Below, one piece after another: positions 45,084-54,479 of a stretch of DNA of 64,000 bases. Within the stretch, counting starts at the first letter, position 1. The number at the start of each line of letters is the position of its first letter. Position numbers and translations under genes: made by a program. Below the pieces are notes generated by a model. It was not told where the DNA came from and made no database searches. It was given only the letters and a program-made list of their open reading frames with translations. Source of the stretch: Aliamphritea ceti (GTDB taxonomy: Bacteria; Pseudomonadota; Gammaproteobacteria; Pseudomonadales; Balneatricaceae); contig NZ_AP025282.1 in the NCBI RefSeq assembly GCF_024347215.1, positions 4,960,001-5,024,000 of the forward strand. The letters run 5' to 3'.

Positions 45084-45719
45084 TCAGGCTTCAAAAGACG
45101 CCAGCTTTATACCAAATGTCACGAATACCACTCCCGTTACTGCCTTCAGCACCCGCTGAAATACACCCGCTCTGGTGAAGCCCATAAAGCGGGACAGCAA
45201 AATCACCATGCCAGAGAACCACAACAGGTTAATCACCGAGTGGACAAACACCAGCAAGAACGCAGCTGAAGCGCCTTCACCCATAGGAATAAACTGCGGA
45301 AATGCCGCTAAATAAAACATCGAAACCTTAGGGTTCAATGCGTTAGTCAAAAAGCCCTCCAGAAACGCATGCCTGCTACTTTGACGCTTAACCGCTTTAA
45401 CTGTCTGAGCAGACTGCGTAACAGCACTACCCTTCCAGGCCGCACGCAAAGCATTAATACCTATCCAGCAGAGATACGCTGCTCCGAGTATTTTAACGAT
45501 AAAAAACAACTGCGCCGATTGCACCAGAAGCACCGAGATACCCAGTATGGACAAAGCACCGTGCAGATAAAATGCAGCCACGAACCCCGCTACATTGGCA
45601 AAACCTGCCGCTCTGCCTGAGGTCGTCACTGATTTAAAAATCAGGGCACCATTCGGCCCCGGTGACATCACCAGTAAGGCGGCAACCAACGTAAAGGTTA
45701 TAACCTGTGAAACATCCAT
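45084..45719 (-). CDS. LysE family amino-acid exporter
   Basis: 211 residues with about six membrane helices. The N-terminus VAALLVMSPGPNGALIFKSV has the LysE/RhtB P-G-P motif, and FLTNALNPKVSMFYLAAFPQ matches the central loop. Exports amino acids or related small molecules; the specific substrate is unknown. GGAG precedes the ATG. Confidence 0.9.
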   Translation of the reverse strand: MDVSQVITFTLVAALLVMSPGPNGALIFKSVTTSGRAAGFANVAGFVAAFYLHGALSILGISVLLVQSAQLFFIVKILGAAYLCWIGINALRAAWKGSAVTQSAQTVKAVKRQSSRHAFLEGFLTNALNPKVSMFYLAAFPQFIPMGEGASAAFLLVFVHSVINLLWFSGMVILLSRFMGFTRAGVFQRVLKAVTGVVFVTFGIKLASFEA

Positions 45720-45782
45720 ACTGACTCCGTGTATTGATCGTTAATACGCGCTTTGAGGGTCTACATTCTAAGCTATTAAAAC

Positions 45783-45814
45783 AAAAAAGCGCCGCAGTAT
45801 TAACTGGGGCGCTT
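45783..45814 (-). terminator. Rho-independent terminator of the HDOD gene
   Basis: Minus strand: AAGCGCC/GGCGCTT stem with a 14-nt loop followed by TTTTTGTTTT. Confidence 0.8.
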
Positions 45815-45853
45815 ATCTTATTAGCTAACTGATGGCGCTAACTATTACTCAGT

Positions 45854-47188
45854 TTAACTGGCTTTTGCCGGCGCGATTGAGTTCACCAGCGCTTCCAGCT
45901 CAGTGCGATTCTCAAGGATTTTTTCCACTGCTTCATCCGCGTCTTCACGGCTGATCTGTAGACGCTTGAACAACGCACCCGGAATCTCTTCTTCAGGGCC
46001 ATCGCCCAACCCCTTGGCACGCAACAGGCGGGATGCAATATAAAGCAAACCTACTTCCTGCTGAGCTTCTCCCTGATAATCAGGATCCTGCTGATGGCGA
46101 ACCGCTTCACATACCGTCGCAGGCAGAGACCAGCTATCCAGCAGCCATGAGCCGATTTGTTCTCGGGTAACATTCAATACCTGTTGCTCGATATATTCAG
46201 ACGACATATGCGGGTTTGCTTCGATATAACGGGACAACAGAGAAAAATACGACGGAAACACATGTGCCAACACCAGATAACCGAAGTTATGCAGCAACCC
46301 GGCCAGGTAAACCATACCTAGCTTAGGCCTTACCGCTACCGGCACCTTCTTACATAACAGCTCACACAATGCTGCCGTATAAACGGCCTGCTGCCAGAAA
46401 GGAACACCTTCACGCGGCGTATCATCCGGCACCGCCAGGGTCTGCCCCATTGCAACACCTAAGGCCAGATTAAGTACCAGATCAAAACCCAGTACCCGAA
46501 CCACTGCGTCATCAACAGACTGCACATCCGTTGGCGCAGCGTAATATGGCGATGCAGCCCAACTCATTACCTGAGCAGCCAAACTTGGATCCACCCGCAC
46601 CAGCGGCACCAGATCGTCGATACCGGCGATCGGATCCGAACGCAGGGCAATCAGCTTCTTCATAGATAACGGCAGTGCAGGCATGCCCAGCGTGTCTTCA
46701 AGACGCTGCTTTACACGCAGGCTGGTGAAACGCTCAACCGCCTGAGTAATAACTTTGGCATCATTACCGCCCGGCTGAGCATTACTGATAGTCGTCGTGG
46801 TTAATGCCAGCGCTTTCAGAACCACTGGTTTCTGAATCCAGCTGCGGCGAATTTCAAATACCCGCCCGGTATATGGCTCAACCGCCTCAATCAAATCCAG
46901 ATCATTGAGACCAGAATCCATATAGACCTTCAGGCCCATTAATTTTTGTAAGCCTTTTTCAGTATTCAGAGCAGCCTGACCGAAAAACTTAATCGCTTCA
47001 CGGCTACGCAGAGGCTGTAAACGCAACTCTGAGTGATTCCAGATACTTACTAAGTCCAGCAGCTGGTCAGACGGCACCAATACCAGCGCTTTGGTATTGG
47101 TATCATGCACCATCAGGATGCGATATTTAGGCTCAGTCTGAGCAGCTTGCATTGATTGCATATTGTGAGTCGCCAAAGCAATCTCCAT
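45854..47188 (-). CDS. HDOD domain-containing signalling protein
   Basis: 444 residues. An N-terminal YbaK-like/aminoacyl-tRNA-deacylase-like region (about 30-150) is followed by the HDOD domain (about 175-400), with MKKLIALRSDPIAGIDDLVPLV and GLLHNFGYLVLAHVFP. HDOD proteins lack the metal-binding HD pair of phosphodiesterases and act as scaffolds in two-component or cyclic-di-GMP signalling. No other receiver domain is fused. Confidence 0.8.
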   Translation of the reverse strand: MEIALATHNMQSMQAAQTEPKYRILMVHDTNTKALVLVPSDQLLDLVSIWNHSELRLQPLRSREAIKFFGQAALNTEKGLQKLMGLKVYMDSGLNDLDLIEAVEPYTGRVFEIRRSWIQKPVVLKALALTTTTISNAQPGGNDAKVITQAVERFTSLRVKQRLEDTLGMPALPLSMKKLIALRSDPIAGIDDLVPLVRVDPSLAAQVMSWAASPYYAAPTDVQSVDDAVVRVLGFDLVLNLALGVAMGQTLAVPDDTPREGVPFWQQAVYTAALCELLCKKVPVAVRPKLGMVYLAGLLHNFGYLVLAHVFPSYFSLLSRYIEANPHMSSEYIEQQVLNVTREQIGSWLLDSWSLPATVCEAVRHQQDPDYQGEAQQEVGLLYIASRLLRAKGLGDGPEEEIPGALFKRLQISREDADEAVEKILENRTELEALVNSIAPAKAS

Positions 47189-47504
47189 CCACCAGGTTAT
47201 TCAGGATTACTCTTCATTCAAAACCAGTTAAAACCGGTAAGCTACTGACCGCTATCGTTAAGCGGTTTTATTGAGTCAGACTACAAAGCCAGGCATGCAG
47301 TGTCCACGCCAAGCCTCCCAGTTTGGGGGCTAAATGGCGATATACCGTCGGCTTCACCCAAAACAGGGCTTGTATCAACCGGCAGATCTTGTATCGGTCG
47401 GCAGAGCAATTTCTGAACAAAAAATAGACAACAAGATAAATAAAGCACAAAAAAAGCACTTCCTGTCAGAGAAGTGCTTCTTTCGGAAGAATGAGGCGCC
47501 GCGG
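47189..47504. other. Intergenic region, 316 bp
   Basis: No gene. It holds the promoter of the leftward HDOD gene near 47190-47260 and the spoT terminator at 47449-47479. The part between is unremarkable apart from an imperfect AGCCTCCCA/TGGGGGCT dyad near 47312-47330. Confidence 0.5.
47449..47479 (-). terminator. Rho-independent terminator of spoT
   Basis: Minus strand: AAGCACTTC/GAAGTGCTT stem with an 8-nt loop, followed by a run of seven T. Confidence 0.9.
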
Positions 47505-49628
47505 TCAGACCCGGGTCAGTTTATACACCGCCGGTAAAGACTTGAGTTTACGCATCACCCGGGCTAAATGAATCCGGCTGGTCACAGTAATATCCATATG
47601 TACTGTACTCAGTGGTGAATCAGTCTCTGATATATCGATCTTAAATACGTTCGAACCCGCACCCGCTGCAGTAGTGGCCAGCGAAGCAATCAGACCCCGC
47701 GCCGGCTCGACCTGCAGGTCCAGATTAACGGTAAACTCTTCATCAATGCTCGCCGACCATTCCAGATACACACACTTCTCAGCGTCATCTTTCATAAAGG
47801 CAATATTGCGGCAGTCGGAACGGTGTATCACCAGGCCTCTGCCAGAAGAGATATGACCGGTAATTTTGTCTCCCGGGATAGGGCCACAGCAACGGGCATA
47901 GTGGAGCACCATGCCTTCTGTACCTTTAATCGCGAACGGCTTATCACTGGTAACCGGGCCAAGATCCTTACTGGTTTCTTCATCCGAACTCGGCCGCAGA
48001 CGGCGAGCCACCACATAGGCCATGCGGTTACCCAGACCAATATCCACCAGCAGATCATCCAGACTGTTGAGCTGCACTTCTTCCAGTAAGGTCTGCAAAC
48101 GCCCCGGATCAACTTCATCCACCGACGTACCAAAGTTACTCATAAATTGATTAAGCAAACGGCGACCCAGTTCTACCGATTCATCACGCTGCTGCTGTTT
48201 AACAAAATGACGTATGGCTGAACGGGCCTTACCGGTGACAACAAAGTTCATCCAGGCAATATTTGGACGGGCGCTGGCAGTGGTAATAATTTCGACTGTC
48301 TGGCCACTTTCCAGTGTCTGAGACAACGGCGCCAGACGGCGATTAATCCGACACGAAATACAGGAATTACCCACGTCAGTATGCACCGCGTAGGCAAAAT
48401 CGACAGCTGTAGCCCCCTGAGGTAATTCGTAAATCCGGCCTTTTGGCGAGAATACATATACTTCATCGGAGAACAGATCAGTTTTAACCGTTTCGATGAA
48501 CTCCATTGAGTCACCGGCACGCTTTTGCATTTCCAGCAGACTCTGAACCCATTTTCGGGCACGGTTGTAACCATCAACAGCACTGCTGGAGTCACCATAA
48601 ATCTTATAATGGCTGTGTTCCGCAATGCCCTGACTGGCAACCGCATCCATCTCCTTAGTACGTATCTGTACTTCAATGGTGATATTACGGGCGCCGAATA
48701 AATCTGTGTGTAATGACTGATAGCCGTTTGCTTTAGGAATGGCGATGTAATCTTTAAAGCGTCCGGCAACCGGCTTATAAAGGCTGTGAACAACACCCAA
48801 CACCCGGTAACAATCGTCCACGCTATCCGTAACAATTCGGAAGGCAAATACGTCCATGATTTCTTCGAAGGACTTACCTTTGCTCTTCATCTTGCTGTAA
48901 ATACTGTAAAGATGCTTTTCCCGACCGGAAACCCCACCGCTAAAACCTTCCTGCGTCAGGCGGCTACGGATCGATTCTTCAATGCTGGTAATAATATCTT
49001 TACGCTGACCCCGGGCCTGTACCACAGCACGACGGATATACTTAGAGCGCATCGGGTGATACGACTGAAACGCCAGATCCTCCAGCTCCAATTGCATATC
49101 ACGCATCCCAAGACGCGCCGCAACCGGTGCATAAATATCCAGGGTTTCACGGGCAATACGGCGCTGCTTTTCTGGCGGCATTGCGCCCAGGGTGCGCATG
49201 TTGTGTAAACGGTCGGCAAGCTTAACCAGAATTACCCGGATATCGACGGCCATAGCCATCACCATTTTCTGGAAGTTTTCTGCCTGCGCTTCCGCACGGG
49301 TTTCGAACTCCAGATGGGTCAGCTTACTGACACCGTCCACTATATCAGTCACCTGATCACCGAACTGGCCAGCCAGGCCATCACGGTTTACTTCTGTATC
49401 TTCAATAACATCATGCAGCATCGCCGCCATCAGACTCTGATGATCCATATGCATGCCTGCCAGGATAGACGCCACTGATAAAGGATGCGTCACATAAGGC
49501 TCACCACTTTTACGCCGCTGGCCGTCATGGGCCTGTTCTGCGTAAAAATACGCCCGCCGAACGGCCTTGATCTGTTGCAGATCAAGATAACCGGATAATC
49601 GGTCAGAAAGCGCATCAATGGTTGGCAT
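47505..49628 (-). CDS. spoT: Bifunctional (p)ppGpp synthetase/hydrolase
   Basis: 707 residues. Order: HD hydrolase (MLHDVIEDTE near residue 70 and LADRLHNMRTL), synthetase (FAFRIVTDSVDDCYRVLG, then GRFKDYIAIPKANGYQSLHT), TGS (VYVFSPKGRIYELPQGATAVDFAYAVHT) and C-terminal ACT. The synthetase carries the RFKD form of the RxKD motif typical of SpoT/Rel bifunctional enzymes rather than the ExDD of RelA. Both activities look intact. The ATG has TAGGAG upstream. Last gene of the gmk-rpoZ-spoT unit. Confidence 0.95.
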   Translation of the reverse strand: MPTIDALSDRLSGYLDLQQIKAVRRAYFYAEQAHDGQRRKSGEPYVTHPLSVASILAGMHMDHQSLMAAMLHDVIEDTEVNRDGLAGQFGDQVTDIVDGVSKLTHLEFETRAEAQAENFQKMVMAMAVDIRVILVKLADRLHNMRTLGAMPPEKQRRIARETLDIYAPVAARLGMRDMQLELEDLAFQSYHPMRSKYIRRAVVQARGQRKDIITSIEESIRSRLTQEGFSGGVSGREKHLYSIYSKMKSKGKSFEEIMDVFAFRIVTDSVDDCYRVLGVVHSLYKPVAGRFKDYIAIPKANGYQSLHTDLFGARNITIEVQIRTKEMDAVASQGIAEHSHYKIYGDSSSAVDGYNRARKWVQSLLEMQKRAGDSMEFIETVKTDLFSDEVYVFSPKGRIYELPQGATAVDFAYAVHTDVGNSCISCRINRRLAPLSQTLESGQTVEIITTASARPNIAWMNFVVTGKARSAIRHFVKQQQRDESVELGRRLLNQFMSNFGTSVDEVDPGRLQTLLEEVQLNSLDDLLVDIGLGNRMAYVVARRLRPSSDEETSKDLGPVTSDKPFAIKGTEGMVLHYARCCGPIPGDKITGHISSGRGLVIHRSDCRNIAFMKDDAEKCVYLEWSASIDEEFTVNLDLQVEPARGLIASLATTAAGAGSNVFKIDISETDSPLSTVHMDITVTSRIHLARVMRKLKSLPAVYKLTRV

Positions 49629-49957
49629 CAGGTACTCCTAGATGATTTACGGATAACTTACTGTTAAAGCTACAAAACTACACCTGCATTGTGCAAGTGC
49701 TAAATACACTAAAACAGAGGATTTAAGCCCGGAATATCAGCTTAGCAGCAATATGGATGAATTTCTGACTGTATAACGACGCCAAACGGCGAACTGACGG
49801 GTTATTCCGGCAATTTAAAACAATAAACGCCAGACACAAATATGGCCGGAAAAACCGGCCATATTTGCTTAAATCGTATAGCTTTGAACGAAAAACTTAA
49901 ATTTTAAAACTTAGGCTTAAACGATCTGAAGCTTTAACAATTGAAGTTCGCGTTAAC
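49629..49957. other. Intergenic region between rpoZ and spoT, 329 bp
   Basis: No gene. It contains the spoT promoter region and a strong hairpin (49837-49867). It is longer than the rpoZ-spoT gap in E. coli, so spoT may have its own promoter. Confidence 0.5.
49837..49867. repeat. 13-bp stem hairpin between rpoZ and spoT
   Basis: CAAATATGGCCGG/CCGGCCATATTTG, a perfect 13-bp stem with a 5-nt A loop. No T-run follows on either strand. Probably an mRNA 3'-end or attenuation structure for rpoZ. Confidence 0.8.
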
Positions 49958-50170
49958 TTATACTTCTTCCGCGATATCAATTGTTGCATTGCTAACGTGT
50001 TCTTCAGCGATTTCACGCAGAGCAACAACAGTTGGCTTATCGTTTTCCCACTCTACCTTTGGATCTTTACCACCGGTAGCTAGTTGACGAGCACGCTTGG
50101 AAGCAAGCATGACTAATTCAAAACGGTTGTCTACATGTTCCAGACAATCTTCAACGGTTACGCGAGCCAT
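49958..50170 (-). CDS. rpoZ: RNA polymerase omega subunit
   Basis: 70 residues, usual for the family or slightly short (E. coli 91). MARVTVEDCLEHVDNRFELV at the N-terminus and ASKRARQL are the omega hallmarks. It stabilises the beta' subunit. GAGGT precedes the ATG. Between gmk and spoT. Confidence 0.95.
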   Translation of the reverse strand: MARVTVEDCLEHVDNRFELVMLASKRARQLATGGKDPKVEWENDKPTVVALREIAEEHVSNATIDIAEEV

Positions 50171-50237
50171 TCGGTACCTCGGTACTTTCGTACGAAAAAA
50201 TGTATAAAAATTGACCCGAAAGTTTACCTAAGTGCGC

Positions 50238-50858
50238 TTAAGCTGACAAGAGCCCGGTCAGTAAAGCCTGGTGCTTTCTCTGCTGACGGTTCAGCGTCAG
50301 TCGCTGACCGGCAAAAACGGACTGCAATTCAGCCAGAGCCAACTGAAAATCATCATTGATAATCAGGTAATCAAAGGCTCCGTAGTGGCTCATTTCACTG
50401 ACGGCCTCAGACATACGGTGATCAATCACTTCTTTAGCATCCTGTCCACGGCCTGTGAGTCGCTCACGCAATGCTTCAGTGGACGGTGGCAGAATGAATA
50501 CTGAAACGCTTTCTGGCATCAGACGACGCACCTGTTGTGCACCCTGCCAGTCGATTTCCAGAATTACATCCAGGCCCTGCTGCAGTTGCTGTTCGACCCA
50601 TACCTGTGAAGTACCATATTTATTGGTAAACACGTCAGCAAACTCAAGAAACTCTCCCCGACCGATCATTGCATCAAACTCAGCCATTTCAACAAAGTTA
50701 TAATCTTTGCCGTCTACTTCTCCCGGACGCATATCACGGGTGGTATGGGAAACCGATACGCAGATCTGCTGATCCTGCTCCAGTAACGCCTTTACCAGAC
50801 TGGTTTTACCAGCGCCGGACGGCGCAGAAACGATATAGAGAGTGCCTAGCTTGTTCAT
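50238..50858 (-). CDS. gmk: Guanylate kinase
   Basis: 206 residues from the ATG at 50858; the open frame extends to 50936 but the normal length and the N-terminus MNKLGTLYIVSAPSGAGKTS support this start. The P-loop SAPSGAGKTSL and HTTRDMRPGEVDGKDYNFV (GMP site) are complete. It phosphorylates GMP to GDP with ATP. Confidence 0.95.
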   Translation of the reverse strand: MNKLGTLYIVSAPSGAGKTSLVKALLEQDQQICVSVSHTTRDMRPGEVDGKDYNFVEMAEFDAMIGRGEFLEFADVFTNKYGTSQVWVEQQLQQGLDVILEIDWQGAQQVRRLMPESVSVFILPPSTEALRERLTGRGQDAKEVIDHRMSEAVSEMSHYGAFDYLIINDDFQLALAELQSVFAGQRLTLNRQQRKHQALLTGLLSA

Positions 50859-50947
50859 GGGGTAGAAGTCTCGAACATTAAAAATGCAGGCATTGTAAAA
50901 CAATCCCCGATGGGCGGACAGCATTTGCCACCACACCGGGGACCCCG

Positions 50948-51595
50948 TCAGGGTTCTTGGTGGTCGTCCGGGTTTTGTGTCAGGGCAAACAGCATGCCTT
51001 TTTCAACCCAGATTTTGACCGGTAAACCTTTTCCGTATGCAATTACAGGGGCTTCACCCACACCTATATCAGGTAATGGGCCAAACACTTCTGGCTGATA
51101 ATCCACCTGATACCAGGTCTGCTCATCACCATTTACATCGGCGACCCTGAATTGCGCCGCACGAATACTGCTCAGCGAACAGTAACGCGCGCCCTGAAAT
51201 ATTTCTCCACCCAACAAACCCGATAACATCGGTTTAAACTGCAGTTGCGTAAAATAGCTGCTCAGCTTAGGAAAGCTGCTGCCCTGAGTTTCCAGTGGGC
51301 GACGGTTAAAGTGGTTATAAGCCACTTCAGCAGCAATTTCGTGTGCTTTTGGATAAGGTCCACTGGCAATACTTGGCCACCACAGCTGCACACAAAGCAA
51401 TAACAGTGCACAGCAACCAAACAGCCAGCCACCATACTGTTTTATGTGCTGACGACCCGCCCAGGTATTTTCTACGCCGGGCTGCGCAGCAACCTGCATC
51501 GCCTGCAAGCTTTTCAATTGTTCAGGCGTTAACTCAATGCTCTGATAATAATCATGTACCATCTGCTTTAATGGTTTGTCTTTCTGCTGTGTCAT
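50948..51595 (-). CDS. Anti-sigma-factor-like membrane protein
   Basis: 215 residues. A cytoplasmic N-terminal ~52 residues precede one membrane helix (about 56-75, WLFGCCALLLLCVQLWW), then a periplasmic C-terminal domain. No HxxxCxxC zinc motif was seen. It overlaps the sigma gene by 4 bp, so an anti-sigma role is likely from context; the periplasmic part would sense a copper- or metal-related signal if the bufferin link holds. Confidence 0.7.
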   Translation of the reverse strand: MTQQKDKPLKQMVHDYYQSIELTPEQLKSLQAMQVAAQPGVENTWAGRQHIKQYGGWLFGCCALLLLCVQLWWPSIASGPYPKAHEIAAEVAYNHFNRRPLETQGSSFPKLSSYFTQLQFKPMLSGLLGGEIFQGARYCSLSSIRAAQFRVADVNGDEQTWYQVDYQPEVFGPLPDIGVGEAPVIAYGKGLPVKIWVEKGMLFALTQNPDDHQEP

Positions 51596-52080
51596 AAGCT
51601 TACCCCGCAGTTGTTCTCCCGGGCCTTACTCTGATGTAATCGCTGACGTAAACGGTGAATTTTGGATAATACTGTGCCTTTAGGTAACGCCATTAAATTT
51701 GCAACTTCCTGAGTGGTATAACCTTCAACAGCCCAGAGGAACAACATTTCGCGTTCCTGATCATCCAGCATCGTCATTAGGTAATTCACCTGACGCTCAT
51801 TAACCATCACCGTTTCCAGTACCTGCAAGTCATAATCAGCCGCTTCACGGTGCTCATCCTGCAAAGACGTATTCTGAACCCTCTGATCTCGCCGATAAGT
51901 ATCGATATAACGATTACGAATGCTGGTGAATAAATATGGAATTGGATCTGTAACCTGCTTTATCGGCGGTTCCAGAAAGCCAGCTAAAGCTGTCTGTACC
52001 AGGTCGAAGGCATCATCCGCATTGCGACACAAAGATACTGCATACCGGTGCAAACGATTCAGCTGCGCCTGATCAATCAT
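51592..52080 (-). CDS. ECF-type RNA polymerase sigma factor
   Basis: 162 residues. Region 2 reads DAFDLVQTALAGF...YLFTSIRNRYIDTYRR, and region 4 reads EREMLFLWAVEGYTTQEVANLMALPKG near residues 115-140. No regulatory extension. The gene overlaps the bufC-like gene by 8 bp and the anti-sigma gene by 4 bp. It probably controls this operon. Confidence 0.9.
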   Translation of the reverse strand: MIDQAQLNRLHRYAVSLCRNADDAFDLVQTALAGFLEPPIKQVTDPIPYLFTSIRNRYIDTYRRDQRVQNTSLQDEHREAADYDLQVLETVMVNERQVNYLMTMLDDQEREMLFLWAVEGYTTQEVANLMALPKGTVLSKIHRLRQRLHQSKARENNCGVSL

Positions 52081-52861
52081 GCGCCACCAGCCATTGCCGG
52101 ACTAACCAGCGCTGTAGACTTTCGCTCACATCCATACCTCTTTCAGCAAATTCGGCAACCAAATCTGTCAGTAATATATGATTAGCTCGACTAAGCAAAC
52201 CGGCCTCCTCTGTACTCACAGACGTCGCCGCAATATGCCAGCCTTGTTGAGGCGAAAGCTGCATATTGATGATCAGGTTAAAACCACCGGTTTTTAACTG
52301 GAATTCTTCTGCCGGGGCACGGTGCCACAACCACAGCTCATGAACATTATGCTCGCAGATAACACGCTGTAAGCTAACCGGCGTACTAACCCGTAAACGT
52401 TCAAGACTCCGTTCATCTATTTGTGTCAGTTGCTCGTTGCTAAGTGCCGACTGTAAACAGGCAAAACGGGCTGCCTGAACATGCCATTCAAAAGCAGCCA
52501 TTTCCGCTACATAAGGTACATCATGTAAAGGCTGACACCTTTGTAGGTACTCCGAAAAATCCTCGCCAAACTCATCCAGATCAGCTGCAAAAGCCGGATG
52601 ATGTAACACATAGTCACTTGCATAAGCGCTGAATGCTGCATCGCCCAGTAATTGCTCGACTACCGGGAATGTTACCTGTAAAGCGCGTATACGGCCTTCA
52701 GAGGTGTTGTTCCGGTATGCTTCCAGAACAGATTCAGGCGAAGCATTACCGGCAGCCTGCCAATGACGGGTATCGGCTTTCAGCTGTAAAGCATCCGTCA
52801 GTAATTGTGGCCAGTGCTGAGGTAAAAAAGCCTCGTTATTTGCCAACTTATGTACGGTCAC
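52073..52861 (-). CDS. bufC: DUF2063 protein, BufC/HvfC-like RiPP partner
   Basis: 262 residues. The N-terminal domain shows EAYRNNTSEGRIRALQVTFP and VLHHPAFAADLDEFGEDFSEYL, the DUF2063 signature. DUF2063 proteins partner MNIO (DUF692) enzymes and present the precursor peptide. The first base overlaps the bufB stop. Confidence 0.9.
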   Translation of the reverse strand: MTVHKLANNEAFLPQHWPQLLTDALQLKADTRHWQAAGNASPESVLEAYRNNTSEGRIRALQVTFPVVEQLLGDAAFSAYASDYVLHHPAFAADLDEFGEDFSEYLQRCQPLHDVPYVAEMAAFEWHVQAARFACLQSALSNEQLTQIDERSLERLRVSTPVSLQRVICEHNVHELWLWHRAPAEEFQLKTGGFNLIINMQLSPQQGWHIAATSVSTEEAGLLSRANHILLTDLVAEFAERGMDVSESLQRWLVRQWLVAHD

Positions 52862-53700
52862 TAAGCAACCTCCCGCCGCATCAGAATCTGATCTGCCCGG
52901 CCGGCTTCTTCCAGCAACCGCGACAACTCAGGAATATTATTATCCCACTCAATCAGTGTTGGCCGTGGTCCAAACCTTGCTATGGTTTCTTCAAATAATG
53001 CCCAGACATCCGGCCAGATTTCCTTACCATGGGTATCCAGCGCGCCCCACTCAGTTTTCTGATAGCCCCCTAAGTGCATCTGCCGAATCCTATCTGCAGG
53101 CAAATAGCTGATCTGCTCACTAGGATCATCGCCAAAGTTGATACTGTTCACCTGGAAGTTATTCACATCCAATAGCAGATCACAGTCAGCCAGGTCTGCT
53201 ACCAGTGCCAAAAACTGGCCTTCCGGTAATCCCGTGACCGGAGGACGTAAATAAGTTGACAGATTTTCTAACAGAATGCGCTGTTCCAGATAGTCCTGTA
53301 CCTGGCGAATGCGGCCTGCTAAATGTTCTGCGTAAGCTTCTGTCATCGGCAGTGGCAGTAGGTCATGGCTATGCGCATTACCATGGCTGCAGAAACAGGC
53401 ATGATCAGAAATCCAGGCCGCGCCGGTATCTTTTGCAAGGCGTTTAATACGGTCCAGATAGGCAAAGTCCAGCGGATCATTACCCGCCAGATTCATTGAT
53501 ACACAATGTAAAGCAACAGGGTAACGTTCAGCCAGCGCCATCATCCGGTGGTAATCCAGATTGCCGGTATGCAAATGGTTATCTGCCAGCAGCTCAAGCC
53601 AGGCCACATCAGGCTGCTCAGCCAGTAACTGATCAATATGCGGCCAACGCAAGCCTATCCCTGCACGGGCAGGTAACGAACCAATTGCTCTGCTATCCAA
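52861..53700 (-). CDS. bufB: MNIO family (DUF692) modifying enzyme, BufB/HvfB-like
   Basis: 279 residues of the TIM-barrel multinuclear iron oxidase family. Metal-ligand segments are LADNHLH, HCVSMNLAG, SDHACFCSHG, LLENLSTY and DVNNFQVNS, plus DTHGKEIW near the end. MNIO enzymes turn Cys in precursor peptides into oxazolone/thioamide-type or thiooxazole groups. The start is a TTG at 53700 with AAGGAG 6 nt upstream; no ATG is in frame nearby. Overlaps bufC by one base. Confidence 0.9.
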   Translation of the reverse strand: MDSRAIGSLPARAGIGLRWPHIDQLLAEQPDVAWLELLADNHLHTGNLDYHRMMALAERYPVALHCVSMNLAGNDPLDFAYLDRIKRLAKDTGAAWISDHACFCSHGNAHSHDLLPLPMTEAYAEHLAGRIRQVQDYLEQRILLENLSTYLRPPVTGLPEGQFLALVADLADCDLLLDVNNFQVNSINFGDDPSEQISYLPADRIRQMHLGGYQKTEWGALDTHGKEIWPDVWALFEETIARFGPRPTLIEWDNNIPELSRLLEEAGRADQILMRREVA

Positions 53701-53837
53701 TCCGGACTCCTTAATATGTATATGCTCTCTGAAGCGATCGACGCTGCAAGCGCTTAGGACAGCATAGTCATGTTTCTAAGTGCTCACCTGAAAGGCTGGC
53801 AGCCTCGCTCCGCCAGCCTTCCAGACGAGAACAACAG

Positions 53838-54116
53838 TTATGCCTTTGCTGGCTTAACCTTAGCGACATCACCACCAATCTTGGCACAGGTACCCTGAGG
53901 TACGTATACCCACTCGTTAGCAGCGCGATCTACAGTAGACTGACCTGCACAACCGTGCTTGCCGTCCAGAGCGCCACAGTCATTCTTACCAGCCATTGCT
54001 ACACCGGTGCACTTTTCCCAGGCAGCTGGCTGATCTGGTACAGCCATCGCTGCAGAAGCACCTGCAAGGGCAATACCGGCAATCGCTGTTTTCAGTGCAA
54101 ATGTTGATTTAGACAT
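53838..54116 (-). CDS. bufA: Bufferin-type precursor (DUF2282)
   Basis: 92 residues from ATG 54116 (GAGGA upstream; longer in-frame start 54131 less likely). A signal peptide with a hydrophobic core (about 8-25, ends AMAVP) targets it to the periplasm. Four cysteines (36, 47, 56, 77) sit in EKCTGVAMAGKNDCG, HGCAGQS and GTCAK, the DUF2282 pattern. Bufferins carry MNIO-modified Cys and sequester copper. First gene of the operon. Confidence 0.85.
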   Translation of the reverse strand: MSKSTFALKTAIAGIALAGASAAMAVPDQPAAWEKCTGVAMAGKNDCGALDGKHGCAGQSTVDRAANEWVYVPQGTCAKIGGDVAKVKPAKA

Positions 54117-54479
54117 GATCGATATCCTCAAATTTTATTTTAATGTCCTGACTGGTCACCAAACCCGCAAACAGAACTGTTATTCCCCTTAACATCTGCG
54201 GGCCTGCGAGGCAGGTCGTACGAGTCATTTTTGTTGAGACTCATAAGGGATAACGAAGTAGCGTCAGGTTTGATTGCAAAGAATTTAAAAAAAATCGGAT
54301 TTAATGTTCAGAAATATGCTCAGGAAGGCAAAACAACTTACACAGCAGAAGCAGATAGCCTGCAGCAACGGCCTATCTAAGCCGCTAAGTTATGCAAGCG
54401 AAAGATAACCGGTTAACTAAAAAACTGGCTTATCAGAGGGAAACAAGAGACAGAAGGACTAATAAAGCACTTCCCGACG
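54117..54479. promoter_or_regulatory. Upstream region of the bufferin operon, 363 bp
   Basis: No gene in it. Minus-strand promoter of bufA is expected here. A candidate ECF-type element TGCAATC-N16-CGTTAT lies at 54250-54278 on the minus strand; small dyads GAGTC/GACTC and CCTGC/GCAGG lie nearby. The ECF element is only a suggestion. Confidence 0.35.

Noticed and set aside
47268..47459. 63-codon minus-strand ORF between HDOD and spoT genes
   Set aside because: Its start lies in the spoT terminator hairpin and there is no ribosome binding site.
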